In this document: positions 7,683-16,700 of the stretch, in pieces
Position numbering within the stretch: the first letter of the stretch is position 1
Layout: every line of letters starts with the position of its first letter
Assembly (NCBI RefSeq): GCF_036226505.1
Contig: NZ_CP108484.1
Span: forward strand, 806,001-870,000
DNA from: Kitasatospora sp. NBC_01246
GTDB lineage: Bacteria > Actinomycetota > Actinomycetes > Streptomycetales > Streptomycetaceae
Direction of reading: 5' to 3'
Length of the DNA stretch: 64,000 bases
The notes under the pieces: model-generated
Told to the model about the DNA's origin: nothing
The model's input: the letters and a program-made list of their open reading frames with translations, nothing else
Databases searched by the model: none
Translations under genes and position numbers: made by a program

Positions 7683-8849
7683 GTGGCGACAACGTACGGA
7701 GTGGGCATGACCGGTGAGGTCGTAGTCGTCGGTGGCGGGGTCATGGGGTCGTCGGCGGCCTGGCACCTGGCGGCGCGGGGCCGGCGGGTGACGCTCCTGG
7801 AGCGGTTCGCCCCGGGGCACGACCGCGGCAGCTCGCACGGCAGTTCACGGATCTTCCGGCTGGCTTACCCGGAGCCCGAGTACGTCGCCCTCGCCGTGCG
7901 GGCGCTGCCGCTGTGGCGGCGGCTGGAGGAGGAGACGGGCACCGCCCTCCTGGAGCTCACCGGGGCGGTGGACCACGGCCCGGCCGCCGCGACCTCGGCC
8001 CTGCACGCCGCGCTGGCCACCGCCGGGCGGCCCGCCGAGCTGCTCGACCCGGCGCGGGTGGCCGAGCGGTGGCCGGGATTGCGGGCCGACACCTCCGCGC
8101 TGTTCCACCCCGAGGCCGGGCGGCTGCACGCCGACCACGCGGTGGCGGCGTTCCAGCGGGCGGCCGCGGCGCACGGGGCCGAGGTCCGGCACGGCGTCCG
8201 GATCGCCCGGATCGCCGTACGCGGCGGCGGGAACGGCGACGGGAGCGGCGGCGGGGGCAACGGCGGCGCAGGCGTCGAGCTGGTGACCACCGAGGAGGAG
8301 GTGATCCTCGCCGAGCAGGTCGTGGTGGCGGTCGGCGGGTGGGCGCCGGGCCTGCTGTCGGGGCTCGTGCCCGGGCTGCCGCCGATGCGGGTGACCGAGG
8401 AGCGGCCGGTGCACTTCCCGGCCGCCGCACCGCTGGACTGGCCGAGCTTCATCCACCACGGCGGGGCGCAACTGGTCTCGGACGTCGGCGTGTACGGCCT
8501 CGGGAGCGTCGACGGCGTCAAGGTCGGCTTCCACGGCGTCGGCCCGGTCGTCGACCCGGACCACCGCGCGGGCGACCCCGACCCGCGCGCGGTGGAGCGG
8601 GTGCGGGAGTACGCGCGGCGCTGGCTGCCGGGCGTCGACCACACCGCGCCGACCGCCACCACCTGCCTGTACACCACCACCCCGGACCACGACTTCGTGG
8701 TCGACCGGCGGGGCCCGGTGACGGTCCTGGCCGGGTTCTCCGGGCACGGGTTCAAGTTCGCGTCGGTGCTCGGCGCCCTCGCCGCGGACCTGGTCGAGGG
8801 CCGCCCGGCCGCGCGCCGCTTCGCCCTCGGGGCCGGCCGGGGGCGCTGA
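7683..8849 (+). CDS. solA: FAD-dependent oxidase, sarcosine oxidase / N-methyltryptophan oxidase type
   Basis: 388 residues, the usual size of monomeric sarcosine oxidase (MSOX/SolA). The FAD-binding VVGGGVMGSSAAWHLA with acidic VTLLE 20 residues later lies at residues 12-40, and SSHGSSRIFR matches the conserved flavin-contact loop. CLYTTTPDHDFVVD near residue 328 corresponds to the segment in which MSOX and SolA bind FAD covalently through Cys. The family demethylates N-methyl amino acids with O2, giving formaldehyde and H2O2. A Gly-rich insert (GGGNGDGSGGGGNGGAG) near residue 180-195 is unusual. GTG at 7683 follows GGGAGG; an ATG at 7707 is the alternative start. A HxlR gene follows on the opposite strand. 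Confidence 0.85.
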   Translation: MATTYGVGMTGEVVVVGGGVMGSSAAWHLAARGRRVTLLERFAPGHDRGSSHGSSRIFRLAYPEPEYVALAVRALPLWRRLEEETGTALLELTGAVDHGPAAATSALHAALATAGRPAELLDPARVAERWPGLRADTSALFHPEAGRLHADHAVAAFQRAAAAHGAEVRHGVRIARIAVRGGGNGDGSGGGGNGGAGVELVTTEEEVILAEQVVVAVGGWAPGLLSGLVPGLPPMRVTEERPVHFPAAAPLDWPSFIHHGGAQLVSDVGVYGLGSVDGVKVGFHGVGPVVDPDHRAGDPDPRAVERVREYARRWLPGVDHTAPTATTCLYTTTPDHDFVVDRRGPVTVLAGFSGHGFKFASVLGALAADLVEGRPAARRFALGAGRGR

Positions 8850-8872
8850 CCGCCCGCACCGGAGCGGCCGAC

Positions 8873-9244
8873 TCAGCCGTGGCCGTCCTCGGCCGCCTCC
8901 GCCCGCTCCCGGGCCGCCATCACGTCCTCGCCGTGCTCGAAGGCCCAGGCGCCGAACGCCTCGACCGGCTCCAGCAGCGTCCGCCCCAGCCCGGTGAGGG
9001 TGTACTCCACGTGCGGCGGCGACCCGGCGTACGCGCGGCGCTCCACCAGACCGTTGAACTGGAGCCGGCGCAGCGTCTCCGTGAGGACCTTGGGGCTGAT
9101 GCCGCCGATCCGCTCGCGCAGTTCGCCGGGCCGTGCGGGACCGTCGCGCAGCGCCCATACCACGACGGCGTTCCAGGTGTTGGCGAGCAGATCGAAGGCG
9201 AGCCGGGCTCGGCAGTCGGCGAGGAAGCCGTGGTCGGTGGTCAC
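8873..9244 (-). CDS. HxlR-family winged-helix regulator
   Basis: 123 residues. LLANTWNAVVVWALRDGPARPGEL followed by IGGISPKVLTETLRRLQFNGLVERRAY and VEYTLTGLGRTLLEPVEAFGAW is the HxlR/MarR-like fold order of helix, HTH, wing and dimer helix. HxlR proteins respond to electrophiles, quinones or aldehydes and usually control an adjacent redox gene. Here the partner is the divergent NADP oxidoreductase gene 75 bp away, so control of that gene is the natural inference. The usual N-terminal Cys of redox-sensing HxlR members is present at about residue 11 (DCRARLAF). Start GTG at 9244. Confidence 0.9.
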   Translation of the reverse strand: MTTDHGFLADCRARLAFDLLANTWNAVVVWALRDGPARPGELRERIGGISPKVLTETLRRLQFNGLVERRAYAGSPPHVEYTLTGLGRTLLEPVEAFGAWAFEHGEDVMAARERAEAAEDGHG

Positions 9245-9319
9245 TTACCAGATGGTGCCCCAGCGGTTTCGTAGTGTCGTCCCGATTCTGAAGGACGGGT
9301 CACGACAGAGGGGTTGAGC

Positions 9320-9970
9320 ATGATGAGGATCGGGATCGTCGGCACCGGAACGATGGCGCGGGCGCTGGGTGAGCAGTGGGCGCGGGTCGGCCACGAGGTG
9401 CTGGTGGGCGGGCGGGACGCGGACCGCGCCGGCGCCCTCGCCGACCGGATCGGCGCGCGGGCGGGGACCGCGCGGGAGGCGGCCGAGCACGGCCGGGACG
9501 CGGTGCTGCTGGCCGTGCCGTACGCGGCGGCGGTCGGCGTGGTGTCCGGTCTGGCCGGCGCTCTGCGGGGCAGGGCACTGATCGACTGCACCAACCCGGT
9601 GGCCCCGGGCTTCGTCCTCGAAACCCGGGGCGGCCCCTCGGCCGCCGAGCGCATCGCGGCCGCGGCGCCCGGCGCCTCCGTGGTCAAGGCGTTCAACCTC
9701 TGCCACGAGAGCGTGTGGCGCAGGACGCCGCCGGTCTTCGACGGACGCCCGCTCGCGGTGCCGCTCTGCGGTGACGACGCGTCGGCCCTGGAGACCGTAC
9801 GGGGCCTCGTCCGCGACCTCGGCTGCGCACCGGTCGACGGGGGCGGCCTCGACCGGGCGGGCCTGCTGGAGGCGACGGCAGCGTTCCTGATCGGTCTGTG
9901 GGTCGGCGAGGGCGCGGACGCCCAGGCGATCGCCCCACCGCTGGCGTACGCGGGGGGCCGGCCCTCCTGA
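9320..9970 (+). CDS. NADP-binding oxidoreductase, F420-reductase-like fold
   Basis: 216 residues. The N-terminus MMRIGIVGTGTMARALGE with GGRD after the second strand is the Rossmann motif of the NADPH-dependent F420 reductase (Fno)/pyrroline-carboxylate-reductase-like family; NPVAPGF (about 95) and VKAFNLCHESVW (about 120) occupy the positions of the Fno TNP and KAFN signatures. ATG at 9320 chosen because AGAGGGG lies 6 nt upstream. It may reduce F420 or simply be an NADP dehydrogenase; the short C-terminal half prevents certainty. It is divergent from the HxlR regulator, which probably controls it. Confidence 0.8.
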   Translation: MMRIGIVGTGTMARALGEQWARVGHEVLVGGRDADRAGALADRIGARAGTAREAAEHGRDAVLLAVPYAAAVGVVSGLAGALRGRALIDCTNPVAPGFVLETRGGPSAAERIAAAAPGASVVKAFNLCHESVWRRTPPVFDGRPLAVPLCGDDASALETVRGLVRDLGCAPVDGGGLDRAGLLEATAAFLIGLWVGEGADAQAIAPPLAYAGGRPS

Positions 9971-10066
9971 TCCGCGCGCGGGCCGGACCGGCCCCCACGT
10001 GGTCGCCGGGGGACCTGCCGGCCCTCGGCGACCACCTGGCGGCCGGGTGCTCGGGCCCCGCGCGGG

Positions 10067-11026
10067 TCACCGGTCCTTGAACTCCTCGATGGCCGCCCGA
10101 GAGGCCTCGGCCATCGCCTCGCTCCCGACGTGCCCGGAGTCCTCGAAGATGTGGAGCCGCGCGTCCGGCCACACCTTCGCCAGCGCCCACGCCGTCTCCA
10201 CCGGGCTCCCCATGTCGTGCCGGCCGTGCACCAGCACCCCCGGGATCCCGGCCAGCCGGTGGGCGTCGCGCAGCAGTTGGTCCTCCTCCAGCCAGGCACC
10301 GTTGCTGAAGTAGTGGGCGCAGATCCGTACGAAGGCGATCTGCTCGTCGACCTCGCGGTCGCTGTACATCCCCGGGATGCCGTTGGGCTCGTTCGAGACG
10401 ACGGCGTCCTCCCAGGCGAGCCAGTCGGCGGCGGCCTTCGCGCGGACGGCCCGGTCGGGGTTCTCCATCAGCCGGGCGTAGGCCGCGAGCAGGTCGCCGT
10501 CCCGCTCGCCCTCCGGGACGCCGTCGCGGAACCGGTCCCAGGCCTCGGGCTGGAACCGCCCGGCGCCCCGGTAGAGCCAGTCGGTCTCGGCGGGGCGGGT
10601 CATCGTCACCGCCTGGATGACGATCCCGGTGACCCGCTCCGGGTGTCGCTGCGCGTAGGCCAGCGCGAGCGTGGATCCCCAGGACGCGCCGCTCAGCAAC
10701 CACCGTTCGACACCGAGGTGTTCGCGCAGTCGCTCGATGTCGTCGATGAGGTGCCGGGTGGTGTTCAGGCGCATGTCCGCCGCCGGGTCGCTCGCGTGCG
10801 GGGTGCTGCGGCCGCAGTTGCGCTGGTCGAAGCGGATGAGCCGGTAGCGCTCCGGGTCCCAGGCCCGCGTCGGCCGGCGCGGGGCACCCGCCCCCGGGCC
10901 GCCGTGGACGGAGAGGGCGGGCTTGCCTTCGGGGTTGCCGAGCTCCTCGTAGTAGATCCGGTTGCCGTCCCCGGTGTCGAGGAAGCCGTGGCTGTACGGG
11001 TGGGTGGGAGCGTAGAGGTCGACCAT
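10067..11026 (-). CDS. pip: Proline iminopeptidase (alpha/beta hydrolase, peptidase S33)
   Basis: 319 residues, as expected for S33 prolyl aminopeptidases, which remove N-terminal proline from peptides in the cytoplasm. The oxyanion segment HGGPGAG lies at 41-47, DQRNCGRS at about 67-74 (family DQRGCGRS), the nucleophile Ser115 in GASWGS, and HGRHDMGSP with the later DSGHVGS supplies Asp and His of the triad. The match to Xanthomonas/Serratia Pip is close throughout. ATG at 11026; a TAGGAT -10 lies 8 nt upstream (11035-11040), so the message is leaderless or nearly so. Confidence 0.93.
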   Translation of the reverse strand: MVDLYAPTHPYSHGFLDTGDGNRIYYEELGNPEGKPALSVHGGPGAGAPRRPTRAWDPERYRLIRFDQRNCGRSTPHASDPAADMRLNTTRHLIDDIERLREHLGVERWLLSGASWGSTLALAYAQRHPERVTGIVIQAVTMTRPAETDWLYRGAGRFQPEAWDRFRDGVPEGERDGDLLAAYARLMENPDRAVRAKAAADWLAWEDAVVSNEPNGIPGMYSDREVDEQIAFVRICAHYFSNGAWLEEDQLLRDAHRLAGIPGVLVHGRHDMGSPVETAWALAKVWPDARLHIFEDSGHVGSEAMAEASRAAIEEFKDR

Positions 11027-11034
11027 GGCCGCCG

Positions 11035-11040
11035 ATCCTA
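11035..11040 (-). promoter_or_regulatory. -10 element TAGGAT of the iminopeptidase gene
   Basis: TAGGAT on the minus strand, 8 nt before the ATG at 11026, implies a transcript with essentially no leader. Confidence 0.45.
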
Positions 11041-11142
11041 CGGGAGCGGTCGTGCTCGAACCAGGCCGTGACAGAAGCCGGTTGGGCGGCTCCGCCGCAC
11101 GTCGGCAGGACGTTCGGCGGAGCCGCCGGGGGCCCCGTCCCG

Positions 11143-13026
11143 CTACGCGCCCTCCCGGGTCAGGACGGCGGGCGGGGGCGCCGGGGCGGGGTCGGTGAGG
11201 AGTCGGGCGGTGAGGGCGTACTGGGTGAGGGCGCCGGCGAGCAGGACGGCGACGCCGCCGACGGCGTCCAGCACCCAGTGGTTGGCGGTGGCCACCACCA
11301 CGAGGAAGGTGAGCAGCGGGTAGACCGCCGCCAGGGGTGCCAGCCGGCGGTGGCCGACGGTGGTGATGACGACCAGGGCACACCAGCAGGACCAGGCGAT
11401 GTGCAGCGACGGCATCGCCGCGTACTGGTTGGAGAGCGAGGTGAGCACGCCGAGCGGGGCCTCGCCGGGGATGCCGGACGGGTCCTCCCGCAGGTTGAGC
11501 CCCGGGACGAGCCGGGGCGGGGCGAGCGGGTAGCCCCAGAAGCCGACCAGCGCCAGGCCGGTCGCGGCGAACAGGACGGTCCGGGCCGTGCGGTAGCGGT
11601 CCGGGTGCCAGACGTAGAGCCAGACCAGCACGCCGAGCGGCACCACGAAGTGCAGCACCTTGTAGTACCCCTGGGCCGCGTCCAGCAGCCAGTCACCGGT
11701 CTGCAGGGCCCAGGCGTTGACGACCGGCTCGATGTCCACGTGCAGCAGCTGTTCCAGCCGGAAGACGCTGCGGGCGTGGCCGGTGGCGGTGGCGACGCGC
11801 TCGGGCGCGACGTTGCGGATGTAGGAGTAGACGCCGTAGCCGACCTGGACGAAGAGCAGCTCCAGCACCGGGTTCGGGCGGGAGACCGGCCGTAGCGGAG
11901 CCGGCAGCAGGGGGATCCAGGGCAGCGCGGGACGCCGCCGCAGGGGCGGGCCGGGGGCGCGGCGCAGGTGCCAGAGCAGGTCGTCGCGGGCCAGGAACGG
12001 CAGGGCGGCGGCCGCGGCGAGGGAGACCAGGGTGGGGGCCTTGCGCAGCAGCAGGCCGCTGACCGGTTCGATCTCCGGGTCGAGCAGCGTGCTGGGCAGC
12101 AGCGCGACGGTGACCGCGATCACCGGCCACAGCGCGCGGGACTCGGGCCGACGGCCGAGCCGACCGGTGGCGGCGAGCAGCAGCCACCCGAGGTGGCCCG
12201 GCCCGGCCACCGGGGCGGCGACCAGGGTGGCGCAGCCGAGCACGCCGACCGCCAGCAGCGGCTGGCCGTCCCGCGCGTAGCCGCCGGAGCGGCGGACGGC
12301 GAGCAGCACGGCGGTGACGGTGACCGCCAGCCACCCGACCAGCAGCGCCGGGCCGTGCAGGCCGAGCCGGAGCAGCACGCCGAGGGCGGTCTGGTCGGAC
12401 GGGTCACCGGTGACGGCCGGGGCGTCGAAGCGGCGCCAGAAGCGGGCGGCGCGGTCCGGGTCGGCGATCAGAACGGTGCCCTGCACCAGGGCGGCCACCG
12501 CGAGGGCGGTCAGGGCGGCGGACGCGGGGACGGCGCGCCGGCGCGGGAGGGCGACGGCGAAGAGGGCCAGGACGGGGTGGAACGCGATCGCCAGGCCGAG
12601 CGCGAACCCGGCCCGGCGGTTCGGGCCGCGCGGCAGCACGTCGAGCAGCACCAGGGCGGTGCCGGCGAGGCCGACCACGGCGTCCACGGGGTGGCCCCGC
12701 TGTTCGGCGCTGATCAGCAGGGTGGCGGCCACGACCGGGGCGACGGCGTCCGGGGCGGGCAGGTCCGGGGGCGGGTGGCGGGCGACCAGGGTGCCGATCA
12801 CGGCCACCGCGGCGACGGCGGTGAGCACCAGGCCGACCCGGGTCGCGGTGGCGGGCCAGCTGCCGAGCAGCAGCGGGAGGAGGGGCCGGTCGTCGGCCTC
12901 GTCGCCGAGGGACGTCCAGGTGACGACCGCGGCCGCGGCGAGGGCGAGCACCAGGCAGGTGGTGGTGAGGAGGGCGGCCGGGGGGTGCCGGGTGGGCGCT
13001 CCGGGCGCCGGCCTGCTCGCGCCCAT
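11143..13026 (-). CDS. Polytopic membrane protein: GT87-like domain fused to PAP2 phosphatase domain
   Basis: 627 residues. The N-terminal two thirds contain about ten hydrophobic segments and the GT87-like order (GHPVDAVVGLAGTALVLL, GFALGLAIAFHPVLAL), as in polyprenyl-phosphate-mannose-dependent mannosyltransferases. The C-terminal third is a PAP2/inositol-phosphorylceramide-synthase-like unit with MPSLHIAW and ANHWVLDAVGG, the His/Asp motifs of the phosphatase triad. Such fusions are common in streptomycetes, and a role in lipid-linked mannosylation or prenyl/phospholipid dephosphorylation is inferred. ATG at 13026 follows GGGAGGAG; the open frame continues 149 codons upstream only because it reads into the remnant of a xanthine dehydrogenase gene. 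Confidence 0.85.
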   Translation of the reverse strand: MGASRPAPGAPTRHPPAALLTTTCLVLALAAAAVVTWTSLGDEADDRPLLPLLLGSWPATATRVGLVLTAVAAVAVIGTLVARHPPPDLPAPDAVAPVVAATLLISAEQRGHPVDAVVGLAGTALVLLDVLPRGPNRRAGFALGLAIAFHPVLALFAVALPRRRAVPASAALTALAVAALVQGTVLIADPDRAARFWRRFDAPAVTGDPSDQTALGVLLRLGLHGPALLVGWLAVTVTAVLLAVRRSGGYARDGQPLLAVGVLGCATLVAAPVAGPGHLGWLLLAATGRLGRRPESRALWPVIAVTVALLPSTLLDPEIEPVSGLLLRKAPTLVSLAAAAALPFLARDDLLWHLRRAPGPPLRRRPALPWIPLLPAPLRPVSRPNPVLELLFVQVGYGVYSYIRNVAPERVATATGHARSVFRLEQLLHVDIEPVVNAWALQTGDWLLDAAQGYYKVLHFVVPLGVLVWLYVWHPDRYRTARTVLFAATGLALVGFWGYPLAPPRLVPGLNLREDPSGIPGEAPLGVLTSLSNQYAAMPSLHIAWSCWCALVVITTVGHRRLAPLAAVYPLLTFLVVVATANHWVLDAVGGVAVLLAGALTQYALTARLLTDPAPAPPPAVLTREGA

Positions 13027-13189
13027 CCCGCTCCTCCCGCCGTGCCGCCGCGCCCCGGGCCGGTCCGCCGGTCGGGTCGCCTTCCTGCCGACTCTCGGGG
13101 GTCGGCGGCCGCCCCGCACGCCGGACGGCGCCGCGTGGGGGACGGCCCGGGCGGCGGCGGCCCCGACGGCGGGCGACGGCCCACCCCCA

Positions 13190-13682
13190 CTGGTCAGGAA
13201 CGGTGCCTCGGTGAAGCGGATGCCGGTGGCGTCGCGCAGCGCGTTGGGGAAGGCCGGCGGCACGGGGTCGAAGGGGCTCTCGCTCATCGACTGGGCACCG
13301 AGCGGGCCGATCGAGTCGGAGGTCTCGGCGAGGTGCACGGCGGTGCGCAGTACGTCGGCGTAGCCGGGCAGCCGGTAGCGGCGGAAGGCGCAGGGCTCCT
13401 CCCCGTGCTTGACGCCGCGAACCGAGTCCTCGATCGCCCGGTAGCCGGTGCAGCGGCCCAGGTTGCCCTTCAACGACCTGGGCGGATCGTTGAGTTGTCC
13501 TTCGTTCAGGTGGCCGCGATCTCCAGGTCTCCCCCGGCGGTCACCCGTAGCGGCTCCCGGCCGACCCGGCTCAGGTCGATCAGCCGCCGGATGGGCGGCT
13601 GCGGCTCGGAGAACGGCTGGGTGCCGCCGCCGAGGAAGGTGCCCCCGGCTGCCACACCCCGCGACGGCGGGCGTCCGCTCAA
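13190..13682 (-). pseudogene. Remnants of a xanthine/aldehyde dehydrogenase operon (FAD, 2Fe-2S and Mo fragments)
   Basis: Three pieces survive in operon order on the minus strand. 13682-13506: AAGGTFLGGGTQPFSEPQ..RLIDLSRVG..LRVTAGGDLEIAAT, the start of an FAD-binding molybdopterin dehydrogenase domain, cut off by a stop. About 13512-13440: DPPRSLKGNLGRCTGYRAIEDSVRG, the end of a [2Fe-2S] domain. It is joined in frame at about 13430-13400 to LPGYADVLRTAVHLAETSDSIGPLGAQSMSESPF..ALRDATGIRFTEAPF, the extreme C-terminus of the molybdopterin domain, ending near 13190. Roughly 700 residues of the catalytic subunit are missing. No start codon or ribosome site fits any piece. The deletion appears clean and in frame, which suggests a single event. 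Confidence 0.75.
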
Positions 13683-13777
13683 CTCATCGTGGCGTCGCAA
13701 GAGCAAGCCGGGCAGCCCGACCGGGCCGTCGCTGCCCCGGGCATACCGGCCCCGCCCCGGGCGGCGTCGGCCACCGC

Positions 13778-16700
13778 TCAGTAGACGTCCCGGACGTAGC
13801 GCTTGTCGCTCGCCAGCTGCCGGACGTACGCGGCGGCGGCCTCCTCGTCCAGGCCGCCGTGGGCGGCGACGATCTCGCGCAGCGCCAGGTCGACGTCCTT
13901 GGCCATCCGGCCCGCGTCGCCGCACACGTAGAAGTGCGCGCCGTCCTGGAGCCAGCGCCACAGGCGCGGGCCGTGCTCGCGCATCCGGTCCTGGACGTAG
14001 ACCTTGTTGCGCTGGTCGCGCGAGAAGGCCACGTCCAGGCGGTCCAGGTGGCCGGCCTCGCGGAAGGCCGCCAGGTCCTCCCGGTAGTAGAAGTCGGTGG
14101 CTTCGCGCTGCTCGCCGAAGAAGAGCCAGTTGGGGCCGGTGTGGCCGCGGGCCTGCCGGTCCTCCAGGAATCCGATGAACGGCGCGACCCCGGTCCCGGG
14201 GCCCACCATGATCATCGGAGTGGTCGGGCCGGTGGGCGGGCGGAACTGCGGGGAGCGCTGCACGAACACCGGCACCGGGCCGTCGTCGGCGCAGTCGGCG
14301 AGGTAGGTGGAGCAGACGCCGCCGCGGTCGCGGCCGAGGTCGTTGGTGTAGCGGACGACGGACACCGTGAGCCGGACCTCGCCGGGGTGGGCCAGGGGGC
14401 TGGAGGAGATCGAGTACAGGCGGGGCTGGAGCCGCTTGAGCACTCCGACCCACTCGGCTGCGGTGGCGCGCAGGGGGAAGGCGCCGACCACGTCGGCGGC
14501 CTGCCGGCCCCAGCTCCACTTGGCCAGCTCGCCCTTGTTGTCGGGGCGCAGCAGCCGCTTCAGGACGCGGTCGCCGGTGCGGTCGGCGACGAACCCGAGC
14601 AGGTCCGGGGTGAGGCGGGCGATGTCGAGGCGGGTCCGCAGGGCCTCCCCCAGCGGGAGGTCGTCGCCGTCGGCCAGCCGGACGTGCTCCTCGGGGTCCA
14701 GGCCCGTCAGGGCGAGCCATTCGGCGACCAGTCCGGCGCCGTTGGCCGGCCACACGCCGAGGGCGTCGCCGGCCTCGTAGGCGAGTTCGCCGCCGCGGGT
14801 GTCGAAGGCGAACTGCCGCACCTCCTTCTGCGATCCGGGCAGGCTGAGCAGACGGTTGCCGACCAGCAGGGTCGGGAAGGGGGCCGCTCGGGTGAAGCCG
14901 CCCGGTGTGGCGGCCGGGGTGGTGGGCGCGGCGGACACGGGCACGGGCACGGCGGGAACAGCGGGCGCCGGCGCCCGCTCCACCGGCGCCACGAGCGTGC
15001 CGGTCACCTGGTCGAGCCACTGCCCGGCGGGCCCGTCGTCGTCGGCCTCGCAGTCGGTGCGCGCGTGCAGGCGGGTCGCGCCCAGCTCGGCGAAGCGCTC
15101 GTCCAGCCGGCGGCCGTGACCGCAGAAGTCGTCGTAGCTGGAGTCGCCGAACGCCAGGACGGCGTAGCGCACGCCCTCCAGGCGCGGGGCGTCCGGGGCG
15201 GTGAGGCCCTGCCAGAAGTCGGCGCCGTTGTCGGGCGCCTCCCCGTCGCCGAAGGTGCTGGTGACGACGAGCACGTCGGTACCGGCGGTGAGCCGCCGGG
15301 GGGTGGTGTCGGCCATCGCGAGCAGGGTCGGGGCGCGGCCCGCCCCGGCCAGGCGGGCCGCGGCGGCGGCGGCGAACTCCTCGGCGTTGCCGGTCTGCGA
15401 GGCCCACAGGACGAGCAGTTCCCGGGCCGGCGCGGCGGGCTCGGCGCCGGCCGCCCCCGGCGCGGCCGGGACAGCCGGCCCGGGCGCGCCGGGGGCGCCC
15501 CGGGAGAACATGCCCGCCAGCACCCCGTCCACCCAGAGCGCCGTCGCCGGGGCGAACGGTGCTCCCGCCGGGAGCACCGGAACGGCCCCGGACGGCGCCG
15601 TGGCGGCGGCCGCGACGTACCCGGAGAGGTATCCGGACAGGTAGCGGCGCTCCGGTTCGGCGAGCACCGGCGGGGCGAGGTCGGCGAGGCCGAAGAGCGC
15701 GGTCAGGGCGGAGACGGCTTCGGACGCGCCCCCGGGCACCGCCGGCACGGGCCGCACGGCGAGGGGCGGCTGCCCCGTCCCCGCACTCGGGTCGGCGGTC
15801 ACCGGCACGGGCGCGGTCTCCTCGGGGGTCGGGGCGGGCACCACGCGCAGCGCCACGGCGCAGGCCTTGAACTCGGGCTGGAAGGAGACCGGGTCGACGG
15901 CGTCGTTGGTGACGGCGTTGATGCCGAGGTACTCGCCGAAGAGGTCGTTCCAGTGGAACGGCGCGAAGCAGTTCCCGGGGCGGACCCGGTCGGTGACGAC
16001 GGCGGGCAGCACGGCGCGGCCGCGGCGGGAGGCGACCTCGATGTGGTCGCCCTGCCCGGCGCCGATCGCGGCGGCGTCGTCGGGGTGGAGCTCGACGAAC
16101 GGGCCGGGGTCGAGCTTGTTGAGCTTGGCCACCTTGCCGGTCTTGGTGAGGGTGTGCCACTGGTGCTGGAGGCGGCCGGTGCTGAGGACGAACGGGTAGT
16201 CGTCGTCCGGGAGTTCGGCGGCGGGCAGGTGCGGGCGGCCGAAGAACCGGGCGCGGCCGGTGGGGGTGGGGAACGCGAGTCGGGGTCTGCTCCCGTCGGC
16301 GCGCTCCAGCAGGGTCTGGCTGACGCCGTCGTTGAGGTACCGGATCGGGTTGCGGTCGGGGCCGTCCGCGGCGGGCGCCGGCCACTGGACGGGCGTCCCG
16401 CGCAGCCGCGGGTAGCTGACGCCGCGCAGGTCCCAGCCGGTCGCCGGGTTCCAGGCCCGCTTGAGCTCCTCGAAGACCTCCTCGGCGCTCGTGTAGCCGA
16501 AGGCGTCGGCGTAGCCCAGCTCGCAGGCGACCCGGGCGATCAGCTGCCAGTCGGGCAGGGCCTGCCCGGGCGGGTCGACCACGCCCTCGACCAGGGTGAG
16601 GTTCCGCTCCGAGTTGATCATGACGCCGTCGGACTCGGCCCAGAGCGTGGCGGGCAGCAGCACGTCGGCGTAGGCGTTGGTCTCGGTCTCCGTGAACACG

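Noticed and set aside
13027..13473. 149-codon N-terminal extension of the GT87-PAP2 protein
   Set aside because: The extension consists of xanthine dehydrogenase fragments; a perfect ribosome site stands before the ATG at 13026.
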